Shown here: one piece after another, positions 1 to 7,441 of the stretch
Numbering within the stretch: the first letter of the stretch is position 1
How the letters are laid out: every line of letters begins with the position of its first letter
Assembly: GCA_041599115.1 (NCBI GenBank)
Contig: JBFHXF010000045.1
Coordinates: 1 to 15,200, forward strand
Direction of reading: 5' to 3'
Length of the DNA: 15,200 nucleotides
DNA from: JACZUI01 sp041599115
GTDB taxonomy: Bacteria; Actinomycetota; Acidimicrobiia; Spongiisociales; ZC4RG35
Notes under the pieces: model-generated
Databases searched by the model: none
Told to the model about the DNA's origin: nothing
The model's input: the letters and a program-made list of their open reading frames with translations, nothing else
Program-made: the position numbers and the translations under genes

Positions 1-238
1 CCATCCCACAGCACAAAGGCATTTCCTCATCGAGCCATGTGGTCCAATGAGGATATTCGGTATTAATCCAGATTTCTCTGGGCTATCCCGATCTGTGGGG
101 CAGGTTGCTCACGTGTTACTCACCCGTTCGCCGCTCCGTCATACCAGTGGGTTACCCCTCCGATATGCGTCGCTCGACTTGCATGCATTAGGCACGCCGC
201 CAGCGTTCGTCCTGAGCCAGGATCAAACTCTCCAACAT
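1..238 (-). rRNA. rrs: 16S ribosomal RNA, 5' part only
   Basis: Read on the minus strand, positions 231-212 match the universal 27F site at the start of bacterial 16S rRNA (E. coli positions 8-27). By that alignment the mature 5' end is near 238. The following sequence has the expected landmarks, including GACGAACGCTGGCGGCGTGC, ATGCAAGTCGAGC, GGCGAACGGGTGAGTAACAC and an ATTAATACCG block. Only about the first 238 nt are present; the rest lies beyond the left edge. The CAACCTGCCCC and TCGGGATAGCCC segments are compatible with Actinomycetota. The exact mature end is inferred by alignment to E. coli numbering. Confidence 0.97.
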
Positions 239-303
239 ACATTCAAGGCTCGCATCAAAAGATGCTCGCCAATCCTGTCAATGAAGTGTTTGCAATTGGG
301 TCC

Positions 304-321
304 AGGGTCATGAGTGACCCT
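304..321 (-). other. Second hairpin in 16S leader
   Basis: A perfect 7-bp inverted repeat (304-310 with 315-321, GGGTCA/TGACCC core) has a 4-nt loop and lies about 66 nt before the mature 16S start. It is probably leader structure; no specific role can be read from sequence. Confidence 0.45.
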
Positions 322-344
322 AGAGCTGATTGCTGTACTTTGAC

Positions 345-366
345 CGTTCTCGACCATTCGAGAACG
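345..366 (-). other. Strong hairpin in 16S leader
   Basis: A perfect 9-bp inverted repeat (345-353 with 358-366) encloses a 4-nt loop in the pre-16S leader. No T-run follows, so it is not read as a terminator. It may be a structural or RNase-processing element of the leader. Confidence 0.5.
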
Positions 367-440
367 TCATCGTCTATTTAGATGCTCACTCCTTGCCGAA
401 CTAGTCGACAGCGGGAGTGTGCATGCTGGCTTTTGGCACA

Positions 441-470
441 TTGTTCAGTTGTCAAGGAGCCCAAAGCTCC
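441..470 (-). promoter_or_regulatory. boxB-like hairpin and boxA-like leader motif
   Basis: A perfect 5-bp stem with a 5-nt loop (470-456: GGAGC, TTTGG, GCTCC) is followed directly by CCTTGACAACTGAACAA (457-441). The second element resembles the TTGAGAACTCAAC-type motif seen in actinobacterial rRNA leaders and placed with the boxA antitermination signal bound by NusB/NusE. A hairpin before boxA is the nut-site layout. Assignment rests on resemblance and position between the promoters and 16S. Confidence 0.45.
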
Positions 471-503
471 ACCCCTGATATGTCAGTGTCAGGCGGGCCG
501 ACG

Positions 504-533
504 ATCATACCGCGGCCCCGATACAGATAACAA
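504..533 (-). promoter_or_regulatory. Weak candidate rRNA promoter P3
   Basis: A TATGAT -10-like box (509-504, five of six consensus bases) has a TTGTTA -35-like box 18 nt upstream (533-528). The -35 overlaps the P2 -10 box, so the two may be alternative uses of one region. Support is motif match only. Confidence 0.3.
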
Positions 534-554
534 TCCCGTCTCGGCGCGAGTCAA
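527..554 (-). promoter_or_regulatory. Candidate rRNA promoter P2
   Basis: A second TTGACT -35 box (554-549) is followed by a 16-nt spacer and a TGTTAT -10 box (532-527), the same layout and spacing as P1. It lies downstream of the 576-597 hairpin, which makes it the better candidate for driving 16S. Activity is inferred from the motifs. Confidence 0.5.
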
Positions 555-575
555 GCGCCTCACCGGTTGGTGGGT

Positions 576-597
576 GATCGGGAATCGTTTCCCGGTC
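576..597 (-). terminator. Possible tyrS terminator or rRNA leader hairpin
   Basis: A 9-bp stem with one G-T wobble (576-584 with 589-597) and a 4-nt loop lies about 40 nt after the tyrS stop. No T-tract follows on the minus strand, so it is not a textbook intrinsic terminator, although many high-GC bacteria use hairpins without U-runs. It sits between candidate promoters P1 and P2, so it could stop tyrS read-through, attenuate P1, or simply fold in the leader. Confidence 0.35.
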
Positions 598-606
598 GGA
601 TCACGA

Positions 607-634
607 ATAGTAACGAGGGCGGGTTGCTAGTCAA
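607..634 (-). promoter_or_regulatory. Candidate rRNA promoter P1
   Basis: On the minus strand a TTGACT -35 box (634-629) is followed by a 16-nt spacer and a TACTAT -10 box (612-607). The -35 box begins 1 nt after the tyrS stop codon (638-636). The predicted transcript would start near 600 and immediately enter the hairpin at 597-576. The box matches are direct sequence; promoter activity is inferred. Confidence 0.45.
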
Positions 635-635
635 G

Positions 636-1826
636 TCAATCGATCAGCCGGGCGAATCTCCTCTTGCCGACACGCAGCACGCTTCCTGCGAGAACCGATC
701 GTGGTATTTCCGGCTCAGTCGCCACGGTTCCATCGATACTGACTCCCCCTTGACCGATCAGACGTCTTGCTTCAGAACCAGAGAGCCCGAAGACTTCCCG
801 TATCAGCGTCGGCAACTGGGCAGGGTCGTCTTCTGGGAGGTGAAACGCCGGGATGTCCAGGGGGACTCCCCCATCTTTGAAGACACGATCAAAGGCGGCC
901 TCAGCTTCCCGGGCTTCGTCTTCCCCCCAGTACAGGGCCACGACTGAACGGGCCAGCTTCCTTTTGGTCTTGCCGGGGTGGAGGTCACCTGACGCCAGTC
1001 CGACCTCGATGAGGTCAGCCTCATCCGGATCGAGATCGGCCGCCAGCCTGAACCATTGGGGCATCGACTGATCGGGAAGACTCATGGTCTTGCCGAACAT
1101 CTCAGCGGGCTCCTCCTCGACCCCGATGTAGTTGCCCAGGGACTGCGACATCTTCTTGACTCCGTCGGTCCCGACCAGAAGCGGACAGGTCATTGCCACC
1201 TGGGGCGACTGCCCGTATCTCTCCTGCACAACGCGGCCCATCATCAGATTCCACAACTGATCGCTCCCGCCCAGCTCCACATCGGCTTGGACTGCGACGG
1301 AGTCGTAGCCCTGCAGGAGTGGATAGAGGAACTCCATGATCGAGATCGGGGAACCGGCCTCGTAACGATTGGCAAAGTCCGAGCGTTCGAGCATTTGGGC
1401 AACGGTCGCGGACGAGGTGAGCTCGAGAAGACCGGCCATGTCGAGTTCGCCGAGCCACTCCGAGTTTCTCCTGATCTCGAGGTTCTCCCCGATCAACACC
1501 TTGCGGAACTGGCCAAGCACATCTTCGGCGTATGCGTTGACCTCCTGCGCTGTCAGCCGGTTGCGAGCACTCGTTCGATCGGATGGATCGCCCACCTGTG
1601 CAGTGAAGTCCCCGACGATCAAGACGGCCGTGTGCCCGAGTTCTTGAAACTGGCGGAGTTTACGGAGGACGACCGCCCATCCCAGAGTCACGGCGGATGC
1701 TGTGGGGTCCAGCCCCAATTTCACACGAAGGGGCCGGCCCAACTCGAGCTTGACCGCCAGTTCTCCCTCCGGGACCACCCGATCAACGTGGCGAAGCAGC
1801 CGATCCAATTGGACTTCGAGGCTCAT
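636..1826 (-). CDS. tyrS: Tyrosyl-tRNA synthetase
   Basis: Cytosolic class I synthetase that charges tRNA-Tyr with tyrosine. The 396 residues are a usual length. The Rossmann catalytic domain carries GLDPT (38-42), the GDFTAQVGDPS block (72-82) typical of the TyrS2/TyrZ-like subgroup, the tyrosine-pocket YPLLQGYD (168-175), GGSDQ (186-190) and a KMSQS loop (225-229). A C-terminal S4-like RNA-binding domain covers about 335-396. The HIGH signature is altered: codons at 1688-1677 read TLGW, so both histidines are absent. The ATG at 1826 starts at the usual N-terminus, but no clear ribosome binding site precedes it. It lies 40 nt after mpg, an adjacency also known in Mycobacterium, and is the last protein gene before the rRNA operon. 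Function is secure from overall conservation. Confidence 0.96.
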   Translation of the reverse strand: MSLEVQLDRLLRHVDRVVPEGELAVKLELGRPLRVKLGLDPTASAVTLGWAVVLRKLRQFQELGHTAVLIVGDFTAQVGDPSDRTSARNRLTAQEVNAYAEDVLGQFRKVLIGENLEIRRNSEWLGELDMAGLLELTSSATVAQMLERSDFANRYEAGSPISIMEFLYPLLQGYDSVAVQADVELGGSDQLWNLMMGRVVQERYGQSPQVAMTCPLLVGTDGVKKMSQSLGNYIGVEEEPAEMFGKTMSLPDQSMPQWFRLAADLDPDEADLIEVGLASGDLHPGKTKRKLARSVVALYWGEDEAREAEAAFDRVFKDGGVPLDIPAFHLPEDDPAQLPTLIREVFGLSGSEARRLIGQGGVSIDGTVATEPEIPRSVLAGSVLRVGKRRFARLID

Positions 1827-1866
1827 TGTCGCTGCAGGGTAAACCCGATGCGGGCTCCCGCCGTAT

Positions 1867-2427
1867 CTATGCCGACGCGAGTGACGCGGCCACGAAGCGC
1901 CATGGGCGATCCTGAGCCTTGCTGATTCCGATCCGGGGTGTGGCCATCACCAGTTCCGGCGACCGGCCCGGCTCGAGCCTGATGTCCGAGCCGGAATCGA
2001 GTAGATAGGCACCGTCGTAGCTGCCATCGAGGCCTAGTGCCTGGGTCAGCTTTCCCGGGCCATTGGCCAGATCGGTATCCCGACCGCGCCGCCGTCGAAC
2101 AACCGGTGTTCCTTCCTGGATCTCGCCACCCCTGAACAGGATCGCCCAGCCGGTCCCTAGGGGCCCGGTCGCCACGTTGGCACACCAGTGAATGCCATAT
2201 GACCGATATACATAGAGGGTTCCTGGACGATCGAACATCGACCGGTTCCTCGCTGTCGGGCCGGAGAAGGCGTGGGAAGCCGGGTCTTCGTCTCCCTTGT
2301 AGGCCTCAACCTCGGTGAGGCGAACCGAAACCTCCAGACCGCCGATCCGTGAGACGAGTGTGGACCCGAGAAGCCGCGGCGCGGCCTCTTCGGGCGTACC
2401 AGCAAGCAGTTTGGCCAGGTCCACCAT
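1867..2427 (-). CDS. mpg: 3-methyladenine DNA glycosylase (AAG/MPG family)
   Basis: Base-excision repair enzyme that removes alkylated purines such as 3-methyladenine from DNA. The 186 residues match bacterial AAG-family lengths. Visible motifs are TEVEAY (38-43), where Glu41 corresponds to the catalytic Glu125 of human AAG and Tyr43 to a base-stacking tyrosine, SHAF (51-54), GTLYVYRSYGIH (69-80), Asn84, and NGPGKLTQALGLDG (122-135). The ATG at 2427 is chosen because homologous sequence begins there, 4 nt after the pheT stop. An in-frame GTG at 2463 would add 12 residues inside pheT without recognisable conservation. The close spacing suggests co-transcription with pheT and tyrS. Confidence 0.94.
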   Translation of the reverse strand: MVDLAKLLAGTPEEAAPRLLGSTLVSRIGGLEVSVRLTEVEAYKGDEDPASHAFSGPTARNRSMFDRPGTLYVYRSYGIHWCANVATGPLGTGWAILFRGGEIQEGTPVVRRRRGRDTDLANGPGKLTQALGLDGSYDGAYLLDSGSDIRLEPGRSPELVMATPRIGISKAQDRPWRFVAASLASA

Positions 2428-2431
2428 GCTC

Positions 2432-4822
2432 TCACACGCCACGGAGCATGGCACCCAGCGCACCCGCCGCGTCGATCATGGCCTGACGCACCGGTTTGAC
2501 CTCGTCGCTGGAGAGTGTTCTGTCGGCGGCCCGCAGCCGATAGCGTATCGCGACGGCCCTCTTGTCATCCCCCATGGTCTCATCCCGGAACTCGTCGAAC
2601 ACCGATTCGTCCTCGAGGAGATCCCCGGCCGCGACCCGGGTTGCGGCAACCAGCTCCGCCACCGGCATCACGTCGGGAATGACAAACGACAGGTCGAAAT
2701 CCACAAAAGGAAAGACCGAGGGAGACACCGACTCCGCCGGCCCTCCGCTCGAGAGGAAAGGAGCGAGATCGAGTTCGGCGATCGCCACCCGATCGGGCAG
2801 GTCGAAATGACGGCCTGCAGCCGGGCTCAACTCCCCGACATGGCCGATCTCGACCCCTCTCATCGTGACGAGCGCCGCCCGGCCCGGATGAAAACCCGGT
2901 GCTGTGGATTGACGTAGGTCCACGTCCTTCAGCAAAAGCGAATCAGTGATCAGCCGAAAGATCGCAAGGGAGAGGTCGGCATCGGCTCGGCGGGCGGGGA
3001 CACCGAGTATCTCCTGACCAAAACCTCCGGTGATCGCCCAGGAAAGCCGGATTACTTGTTCGGGGAGCCGCGGGTCGAACTCGTAGGGCAGGGCCCGGAA
3101 GACTGATCCCGTCTCGAACAACGCGGTCGATTCGTTTCCGTGGGAGATGTTGTACCGCACTGCTCTGAGGAGATTCGGGAGCATTGTGGGCCTGAGTCGG
3201 CCTTCCTCGTCGCTCAGAGGGTTTTTCACCCTGACCAGCTCCTGAAGGCCCGATCCACGCTCTAGGGCGACCAAATCGTCCTCCCTGACAAAGGGAAGGG
3301 TCACCGCCTGACTGAGCCCGGCTCGCGTCAGGATCTGGTTCAGGGCACGCTCTCGTTTTTGCCCAACCGTGAGCCCACCCGCCACTCCTAGGGGAACGGT
3401 CGACCCAAAATTGTCGTACCCATGGATTCGAGCCACTTCCTCGACAAGGTCAACGGGCCGGGTGACATCGAGTCTGTAGGAGGGCACATTCACATGGAGA
3501 GGCTCATCGCCGCTCACCTCCATGCCCAGTCGCGTGAGAATCGTCCGAACCGACCCGGAAGTGAACCCGGGGCCGAGCAGTCGGGTCAATGAAGGCAACG
3601 GCAGGGTCAAGACCGTGCTCTCCTGTTCCTTTGCCACCACGTCGATATGCCCTTCGAGAACCTCCCCACCTGCCAACTCGACCACCATCGAGGCCGCCCG
3701 TCTATTGGCGAGATCGGTGAGTTCGGGGTCAACACCCCTTTCGAATCGGGTTGAGGCCTCCGAGCGAAGACCGTGGCGCCGGGACATGTACATGATCGTG
3801 GGCGGATCCCAGGTGGCGGCCTCCAACAGGATGTCCCTCGTCCGTGAAGAGACTTCCGAGCGGGCCCCGCCCATTGTCCCGGCCATCGATGTCGGCCCGT
3901 CTGCGTCGTAGATGATGAGGTCTCCCGTTCCCAATCGCCTCTCGACGTCATCGAGAGTCACGAGGCTCTCCCCGACTTTGGCCCGGTGGATAGAAAGATG
4001 CCCCCCTTCGATGGCGCCGGCATCAAAAGCGTGCTGTGGCTGGCCCAGTTCGAGCATCACATAATTGGTCACGTCGACCACATTCGATATCGATCGAACG
4101 CCCGCCTTGCGTAGACGATGCCTGACCCAGAGCGGCGATCGGCCGATGTGGACCCCTCGAATCTCGCGGGCCGTGAATCGGAAGCAATCTTCGGGGTCTG
4201 CGATCTCGACCGTTATCCCGGTTGTTCCGGGCACAGTGCTCATGATTCGTTCCGGCACAGCAGCAGAGACGTTGAAATAGGCTGCCAGATCGCGGGCAAT
4301 CCCCAAGAGCGACATCGCGTCTCCACGATTCGGTGTGATGCTCAGATCGAAAACGACGTCGGGAAGCTCAACCAAGTCTCCAAAGTCAGTGCCGATCTCG
4401 GGAGTCGCATCCAGGACAAGGATCCCCGCGTGGTCCTCGCCGAGTCCGAGCTCTTTTTCGGAGCAGATCATCCCGTGCGACTCGACTCCCCTGATGGTTC
4501 TCCGCCCGATCTCGACGCCTCCAGGAAGTATCGCCCCGGGACGTGCCACCGCCACATGGGCGCCTTCCCCGAAGTTCCAGGCACCGCAAATGATCTGCTC
4601 CGCTCCAGATCCTGTATCGACCTGGCAGACGCGGATCTTGTCGGCATCGGGATGATCGGCGATCTGTCTCACTTGGCCTACGACGACGTTCGACCACTCG
4701 ATGTCGAGAATCTGATACCCATCGACCTCGTGCCCGATCATGGCGAGGGTTAGCGAGAGGACTTCAGGGTCGCTGGTGGGGAGATCGATGAATTCCTGGA
4801 GCCACCGCAGCGATACCTTCAT
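2432..4822 (-). CDS. pheT: Phenylalanyl-tRNA synthetase beta subunit
   Basis: Beta subunit of the cytosolic alpha2beta2 enzyme that charges tRNA-Phe; it carries tRNA-binding and editing modules. From the ATG at 4822 the protein has 796 residues, normal for the family, and opens with MKVSLRWLQEF, the classic PheT start. Domains in order: EMAP/OB-type tRNA-binding domain about 39-150 (with HPDADKI and ICGAWN), B3/B4 editing domain about 205-390 (NVVDVTNYVMLELGQP and HAFD visible), B5 about 400-470, the catalytic-like core about 480-680, and a C-terminal ferredoxin-fold anticodon-binding domain from about 700. GAGG lies 8 nt before this ATG. The frame is open 16 codons further upstream, but that extension is unlike PheT. 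The pheS-pheT gap is 139 nt. Confidence 0.96.
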   Translation of the reverse strand: MKVSLRWLQEFIDLPTSDPEVLSLTLAMIGHEVDGYQILDIEWSNVVVGQVRQIADHPDADKIRVCQVDTGSGAEQIICGAWNFGEGAHVAVARPGAILPGGVEIGRRTIRGVESHGMICSEKELGLGEDHAGILVLDATPEIGTDFGDLVELPDVVFDLSITPNRGDAMSLLGIARDLAAYFNVSAAVPERIMSTVPGTTGITVEIADPEDCFRFTAREIRGVHIGRSPLWVRHRLRKAGVRSISNVVDVTNYVMLELGQPQHAFDAGAIEGGHLSIHRAKVGESLVTLDDVERRLGTGDLIIYDADGPTSMAGTMGGARSEVSSRTRDILLEAATWDPPTIMYMSRRHGLRSEASTRFERGVDPELTDLANRRAASMVVELAGGEVLEGHIDVVAKEQESTVLTLPLPSLTRLLGPGFTSGSVRTILTRLGMEVSGDEPLHVNVPSYRLDVTRPVDLVEEVARIHGYDNFGSTVPLGVAGGLTVGQKRERALNQILTRAGLSQAVTLPFVREDDLVALERGSGLQELVRVKNPLSDEEGRLRPTMLPNLLRAVRYNISHGNESTALFETGSVFRALPYEFDPRLPEQVIRLSWAITGGFGQEILGVPARRADADLSLAIFRLITDSLLLKDVDLRQSTAPGFHPGRAALVTMRGVEIGHVGELSPAAGRHFDLPDRVAIAELDLAPFLSSGGPAESVSPSVFPFVDFDLSFVIPDVMPVAELVAATRVAAGDLLEDESVFDEFRDETMGDDKRAVAIRYRLRAADRTLSSDEVKPVRQAMIDAAGALGAMLRGV

Positions 4823-4961
4823 CAGAACTGCCTCAATGATTGCCGGCCGACTTTGCCCTCGACCAACCATGGCGGAACCCCAACCGGGCCGGTACGCGTC
4901 GGAACAGTCGAGGCCAAACAGACGCCGGTCGGCCGGAGCTGCCGCTCAAAAAGAACGAATC

Positions 4962-6011
4962 TCATCGGAACTGCCTTAGGAAACGGAGGTCGTTTTCCAC
5001 GAAGTGACGTATGTCGTTGATCCCATGTCTGACCATGGCAGGACGCTCCACCCCCATCCCGAAAGCAAAGCCCGTGACGGACTCGGGGTCGTAACCGACG
5101 GCTTGGAACACATTCGGGTCCACCATTCCGCATCCCAACATCTCGAGCCAACCAGCGCCTTTGCAGACCCGACAACTTGCCTCTCCCCCGTCGCAGGCGA
5201 AGCAGGAGACATCCAACTCAGCACTGGGCTCGGTGAAGGGGAAGAAATGGGGTCGAAAACGCACATTCGTCTTGGGCCCGAAGAACTCTCTCGCGAAGTG
5301 GGCGAGGGTCCCTTTCAGGTCGGAGAACGTGATGTTCTCGTCCACGGCCAAACCCTCGATCTGATGGAACACCGGAAGATGGGAAGCGTCGATGCTGTCG
5401 AGCCGGTAGGTCTTCCCTGGCACCACTATGTACACCGGGGGATCGTTCATCTCCATCCACCGCGCCTGCATCGGCGAAGTGTGGGGACGAAGCAGAACCT
5501 CATCGGCCGGGTCGCCGTAGTCGAGGTACATGGTGTCCGATTCGAGCCGACTCGGGTGGGTGGGAGGAGTGTTCAACGCATCGAAGTTGTACCAGGCCAA
5601 CTCTGCTTCGGGGCCGGTGACCATCTTGTAGCCAAGGGCCATGAAGATATCGACGACCTCATCGATTGTCTGTTGGATGAGATGGAGCGATCCGGAGGCC
5701 AGTTTCACGCGCTCGAGGGTGACGTCGATTCTGTCGGCCTCGAGGCGCGCTTCCTCCTCAGCGGCTTTGAGTTGAAGGCGTCGCTCGGCAATGAGAGTCT
5801 TGATCACCTGGGTGGCATGATGGAGAGCGGCCCCGGCAACTGGGCGCTGCGCCGGCTCCAGCGCACCCATCGATCTTTTCAGGGTTGCCGCGGCCGATCC
5901 CGGGCCGAGAAGGGTCGAATCGACCATTTCCAGCTCCGCCAGCGACCCGGCTGCAGCGACCATTTCCGGAGCCCTGGCGACAGACTCATCGAGTTCTCTG
6001 TGATCGTCCAT
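4962..6011 (-). CDS. pheS: Phenylalanyl-tRNA synthetase alpha subunit
   Basis: Catalytic alpha subunit of PheRS, a class II synthetase. The 349 residues are normal in length. Residues 1-100 form the helical tRNA-contacting arm, with a charged coiled-coil-like stretch near 75-100. The class II core has HTSPMQARWM (177-186), motif 2 GKTYRLDS...FHQIEGL (199-221) and motif 3 GFAFGMGVERPAM (314-326, with Arg323). Cysteines 270, 273, 280 and 283 form a CxxC-x6-CxxC cluster followed by KGAGWLE, as in many Gram-positive PheS proteins, where it may bind zinc. The ATG at 6011 gives a usual N-terminus; no strong ribosome binding site is visible. It stands 83 nt after the rRNA methyltransferase gene. Confidence 0.96.
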   Translation of the reverse strand: MDDHRELDESVARAPEMVAAAGSLAELEMVDSTLLGPGSAAATLKRSMGALEPAQRPVAGAALHHATQVIKTLIAERRLQLKAAEEEARLEADRIDVTLERVKLASGSLHLIQQTIDEVVDIFMALGYKMVTGPEAELAWYNFDALNTPPTHPSRLESDTMYLDYGDPADEVLLRPHTSPMQARWMEMNDPPVYIVVPGKTYRLDSIDASHLPVFHQIEGLAVDENITFSDLKGTLAHFAREFFGPKTNVRFRPHFFPFTEPSAELDVSCFACDGGEASCRVCKGAGWLEMLGCGMVDPNVFQAVGYDPESVTGFAFGMGVERPAMVRHGINDIRHFVENDLRFLRQFR

Positions 6012-6094
6012 GTCGGCGGCAGGTTAGACCCGGCCCGGGTGATCTCACGGACCCATGCCGAGTGGGTCGCTCGCGGCGCCTGGGAGAGCCGCCC

Positions 6095-6838
6095 TCACCG
6101 CGAGAGCTGATAGACGACCAGGGCTGCGGCAATGGCGGCGTTGAGACTCTCCACTCCGCCGGGCAGCGGGATCGTCGTCACATGGTTGCATTCGGCCACG
6201 ATGGACTCGGGAAGGCCGTGAGCCTCGTCGCCGACGAATACTGCATACTTTCCGCTCTTCAGTTCGACAGGGTCGACACCTCCCCTGGCGACAGTCGCCA
6301 CCGAGAGGTATCCCTCGCCCTCGATCTCCCTGGGACCGGCCACTTCACTCACCGTGAGCCGAAAGTGCGCTCCGGCTCCCGCTCGCAGAGCTTTCGGGGA
6401 CCATGGATCCGCGGTGTGCGGGCCGTAGCCGAAGTCCCAGTCAAATGCCGCGGCCGTGCGAATCATCGTTCCGATGTTTCCCGGATCGCCCACTCCCCAG
6501 GGAACGAGCATGTTGCGGCCGCCCCCTCTCATCCCTGCTGGAATTGATATGACGGCCACCGGGCCGCGGGGGTTTTTCGTGCCGGCGAGACGCTCGAGCC
6601 CTCGTTGATCGACCTTCACGAATTCGATGTCGTTCTCATCGCAGACGGCCACGCTCGAGGTGTCTTCGGAAAGGCCAAACACGACCTCGGGTTTGAAACG
6701 GTTGCTGACCGCTTCAGCCAGCAGACTGGGGCCCTCAATCAGGGTTTGGCCTCGCTCCCGGCGCGTCTGCGCCTTATGCAGCCGAGCCGTCTCGACCACA
6801 CGCGGGTTGCGATGACCTCGGATCGGAGTCATATCCAT
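6095..6838 (-). CDS. SpoU/TrmH-family RNA 2'-O-methyltransferase
   Basis: Probable S-adenosylmethionine-dependent ribose methyltransferase acting on rRNA. The 247-residue protein has an N-terminal L30e-like substrate-binding region (about 5-100, ending in TKNPRGPVAV) and a C-terminal SPOUT knot domain. The three SpoU motifs are clear: DPGNIGTMIRTA (118-129, with Asn121 and Arg127), GDEAHGLP (203-210) and the IPLPGGVESLNAAIA block (223-237). It lies 21 nt after rplT and before pheS, the position of the tsnR-like gene in actinobacteria, which suggests a 23S rRNA target; the exact nucleotide cannot be read from sequence. The start could be the ATG at 6838 or the second ATG at 6832, with no strong ribosome binding site favouring either. 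Confidence 0.9.
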   Translation of the reverse strand: MDMTPIRGHRNPRVVETARLHKAQTRRERGQTLIEGPSLLAEAVSNRFKPEVVFGLSEDTSSVAVCDENDIEFVKVDQRGLERLAGTKNPRGPVAVISIPAGMRGGGRNMLVPWGVGDPGNIGTMIRTAAAFDWDFGYGPHTADPWSPKALRAGAGAHFRLTVSEVAGPREIEGEGYLSVATVARGGVDPVELKSGKYAVFVGDEAHGLPESIVAECNHVTTIPLPGGVESLNAAIAAALVVYQLSR

Positions 6839-6859
6839 GTCTCGACTGGTCGTCCGGGA

Positions 6860-7210
6860 TCAGCTCTGTCGGGCGACCTCGACGAGCTGGGCGAAGGTAT
6901 TGGGATCGTTTACCGCCATTTCGGCGAGCATCTTGCGATCGATGTCGACGCCGCTGCTCTTCAGGCCGGCAATGAACTGGGAATAGGTCATCCCGTTCTG
7001 ACGGGCGGCAGCGTTGATTCTGGCGATCCAGAGACGACGGAACTCGCCCTTGCGAGCGCGTCTGTCGCGATAGGAGTCCTGCATCGCATGCATGACCTGC
7101 TCATTGGCGGTCCTGAATCTCCGGCTCTTCGCGCCCTTGTAGCCGCTGGCTCTGTCCAGGACCTTCTTGTGGGATTTCTTGGCGTGGACAGCTCGTTTCA
7201 CACGTGCCAT
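6860..7210 (-). CDS. rplT: 50S ribosomal protein L20
   Basis: Large-subunit protein that binds 23S rRNA early in assembly; in several bacteria it also represses its own operon. The 116 residues are the usual length. The basic helical N-terminus MARVKRAVHAKKSHKKVL and the conserved GYKGAKSRRFR (23-33), RDRRARKGEFRRLWIARINA (48-67) and the NGMTYSQFI segment are typical. A strong ribosome binding site (AGGAGGT) precedes the ATG. The gene follows rpmI by 18 nt in the classic infC-rpmI-rplT order. Autogenous control through the upstream infC leader is possible but not shown by this sequence. Confidence 0.98.
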   Translation of the reverse strand: MARVKRAVHAKKSHKKVLDRASGYKGAKSRRFRTANEQVMHAMQDSYRDRRARKGEFRRLWIARINAAARQNGMTYSQFIAGLKSSGVDIDRKMLAEMAVNDPNTFAQLVEVARQS

Positions 7211-7228
7211 TTCATACCTCCTGGGCTT

Positions 7229-7423
7229 TCAGCGACCGAGTTGCTTCTTGAGAACCTTGGCGTCACCGGGTGCCAACTCGACTTCTCCAGAGCGGCGGCG
7301 GAACGTGTTCTTGCCCTTGGCCAGACGGAGATGGCCCCTACCGGATTGGCGACGCATGTACTTCCCAGATCCCGTGACCCTGATTCTCTTCTTGGCACCG
7401 CTGTGTGTCTTCATCTTTGGCAC
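7229..7423 (-). CDS. rpmI: 50S ribosomal protein L35
   Basis: Small basic protein of the large ribosomal subunit. It has 64 residues, the normal size, and opens with MPKMKTHSGAKKRI, the family hallmark. GKYMRRQSGRGH and the lysine/arginine-rich remainder also match. The start codon is GTG at 7423, supported by an AAGGAGG site 5 nt upstream. It stands 18 nt after infC and 18 nt before rplT. Confidence 0.97.
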   Translation of the reverse strand: MPKMKTHSGAKKRIRVTGSGKYMRRQSGRGHLRLAKGKNTFRRRSGEVELAPGDAKVLKKQLGR

Positions 7424-7441
7424 AGCGTCCTCCTTGACTGT

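Larger units (their letters stand above)
239..635 (-). promoter_or_regulatory. rRNA operon promoter and leader region, no protein gene
   Basis: This 397-nt stretch between the tyrS stop codon and the 16S 5' end holds no credible coding sequence. It contains tandem promoter-like elements (504-634), a hairpin next to a conserved leader motif resembling boxB-boxA antitermination signals (441-470), and strong hairpins at 576-597, 345-366 and 304-321. A short GCATC/GATGC hairpin lies at 252-265, just before the mature 16S. The pre-16S processing stem would pair this leader with sequence 3' of 16S, which is outside the window. The order of elements is as expected for a bacterial rrn upstream region. 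Confidence 0.75.

Noticed and set aside
252..281. TTGACA at 281-276 with TTTGAT 16 nt downstream on the minus strand, a promoter-like pair
   Set aside because: The transcript would start at the mature 16S 5' end and skip the antitermination leader, and the -10-like box lies in a hairpin; likely chance.
427..455. Perfect TTGACA at 455-450 as a -35 box
   Set aside because: No -10-like sequence lies 16-18 nt downstream, and the hexamer is part of the conserved boxA-like leader motif.
47..947. Plus-strand open frames over 16S, the leader and the tyrS end
   Set aside because: They lie antisense to rRNA or to well-conserved tyrS and resemble no protein family.
2428..2463. Longer Mpg start overlapping pheT
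   Set aside because: The 12 extra residues show no family similarity; the ATG 4 nt after the pheT stop fits the family length.
4823..4870. Longer PheT start giving 16 extra residues
   Set aside because: The extension is unlike PheT, whereas MKVSLRWLQEF at 4822 is the canonical N-terminus with a GAGG site upstream.
4823..4961. The 139-nt pheS-pheT gap as a small gene or regulatory RNA
   Set aside because: No short frame with a ribosome binding site, no strong hairpin with a T-tract and no recognised motif were seen.
5163..5204. Cysteine cluster in PheS as an unusual zinc finger insertion
   Set aside because: The same CxxC...CxxC-KGxGW pattern is common in Gram-positive PheS proteins, so it is ordinary.
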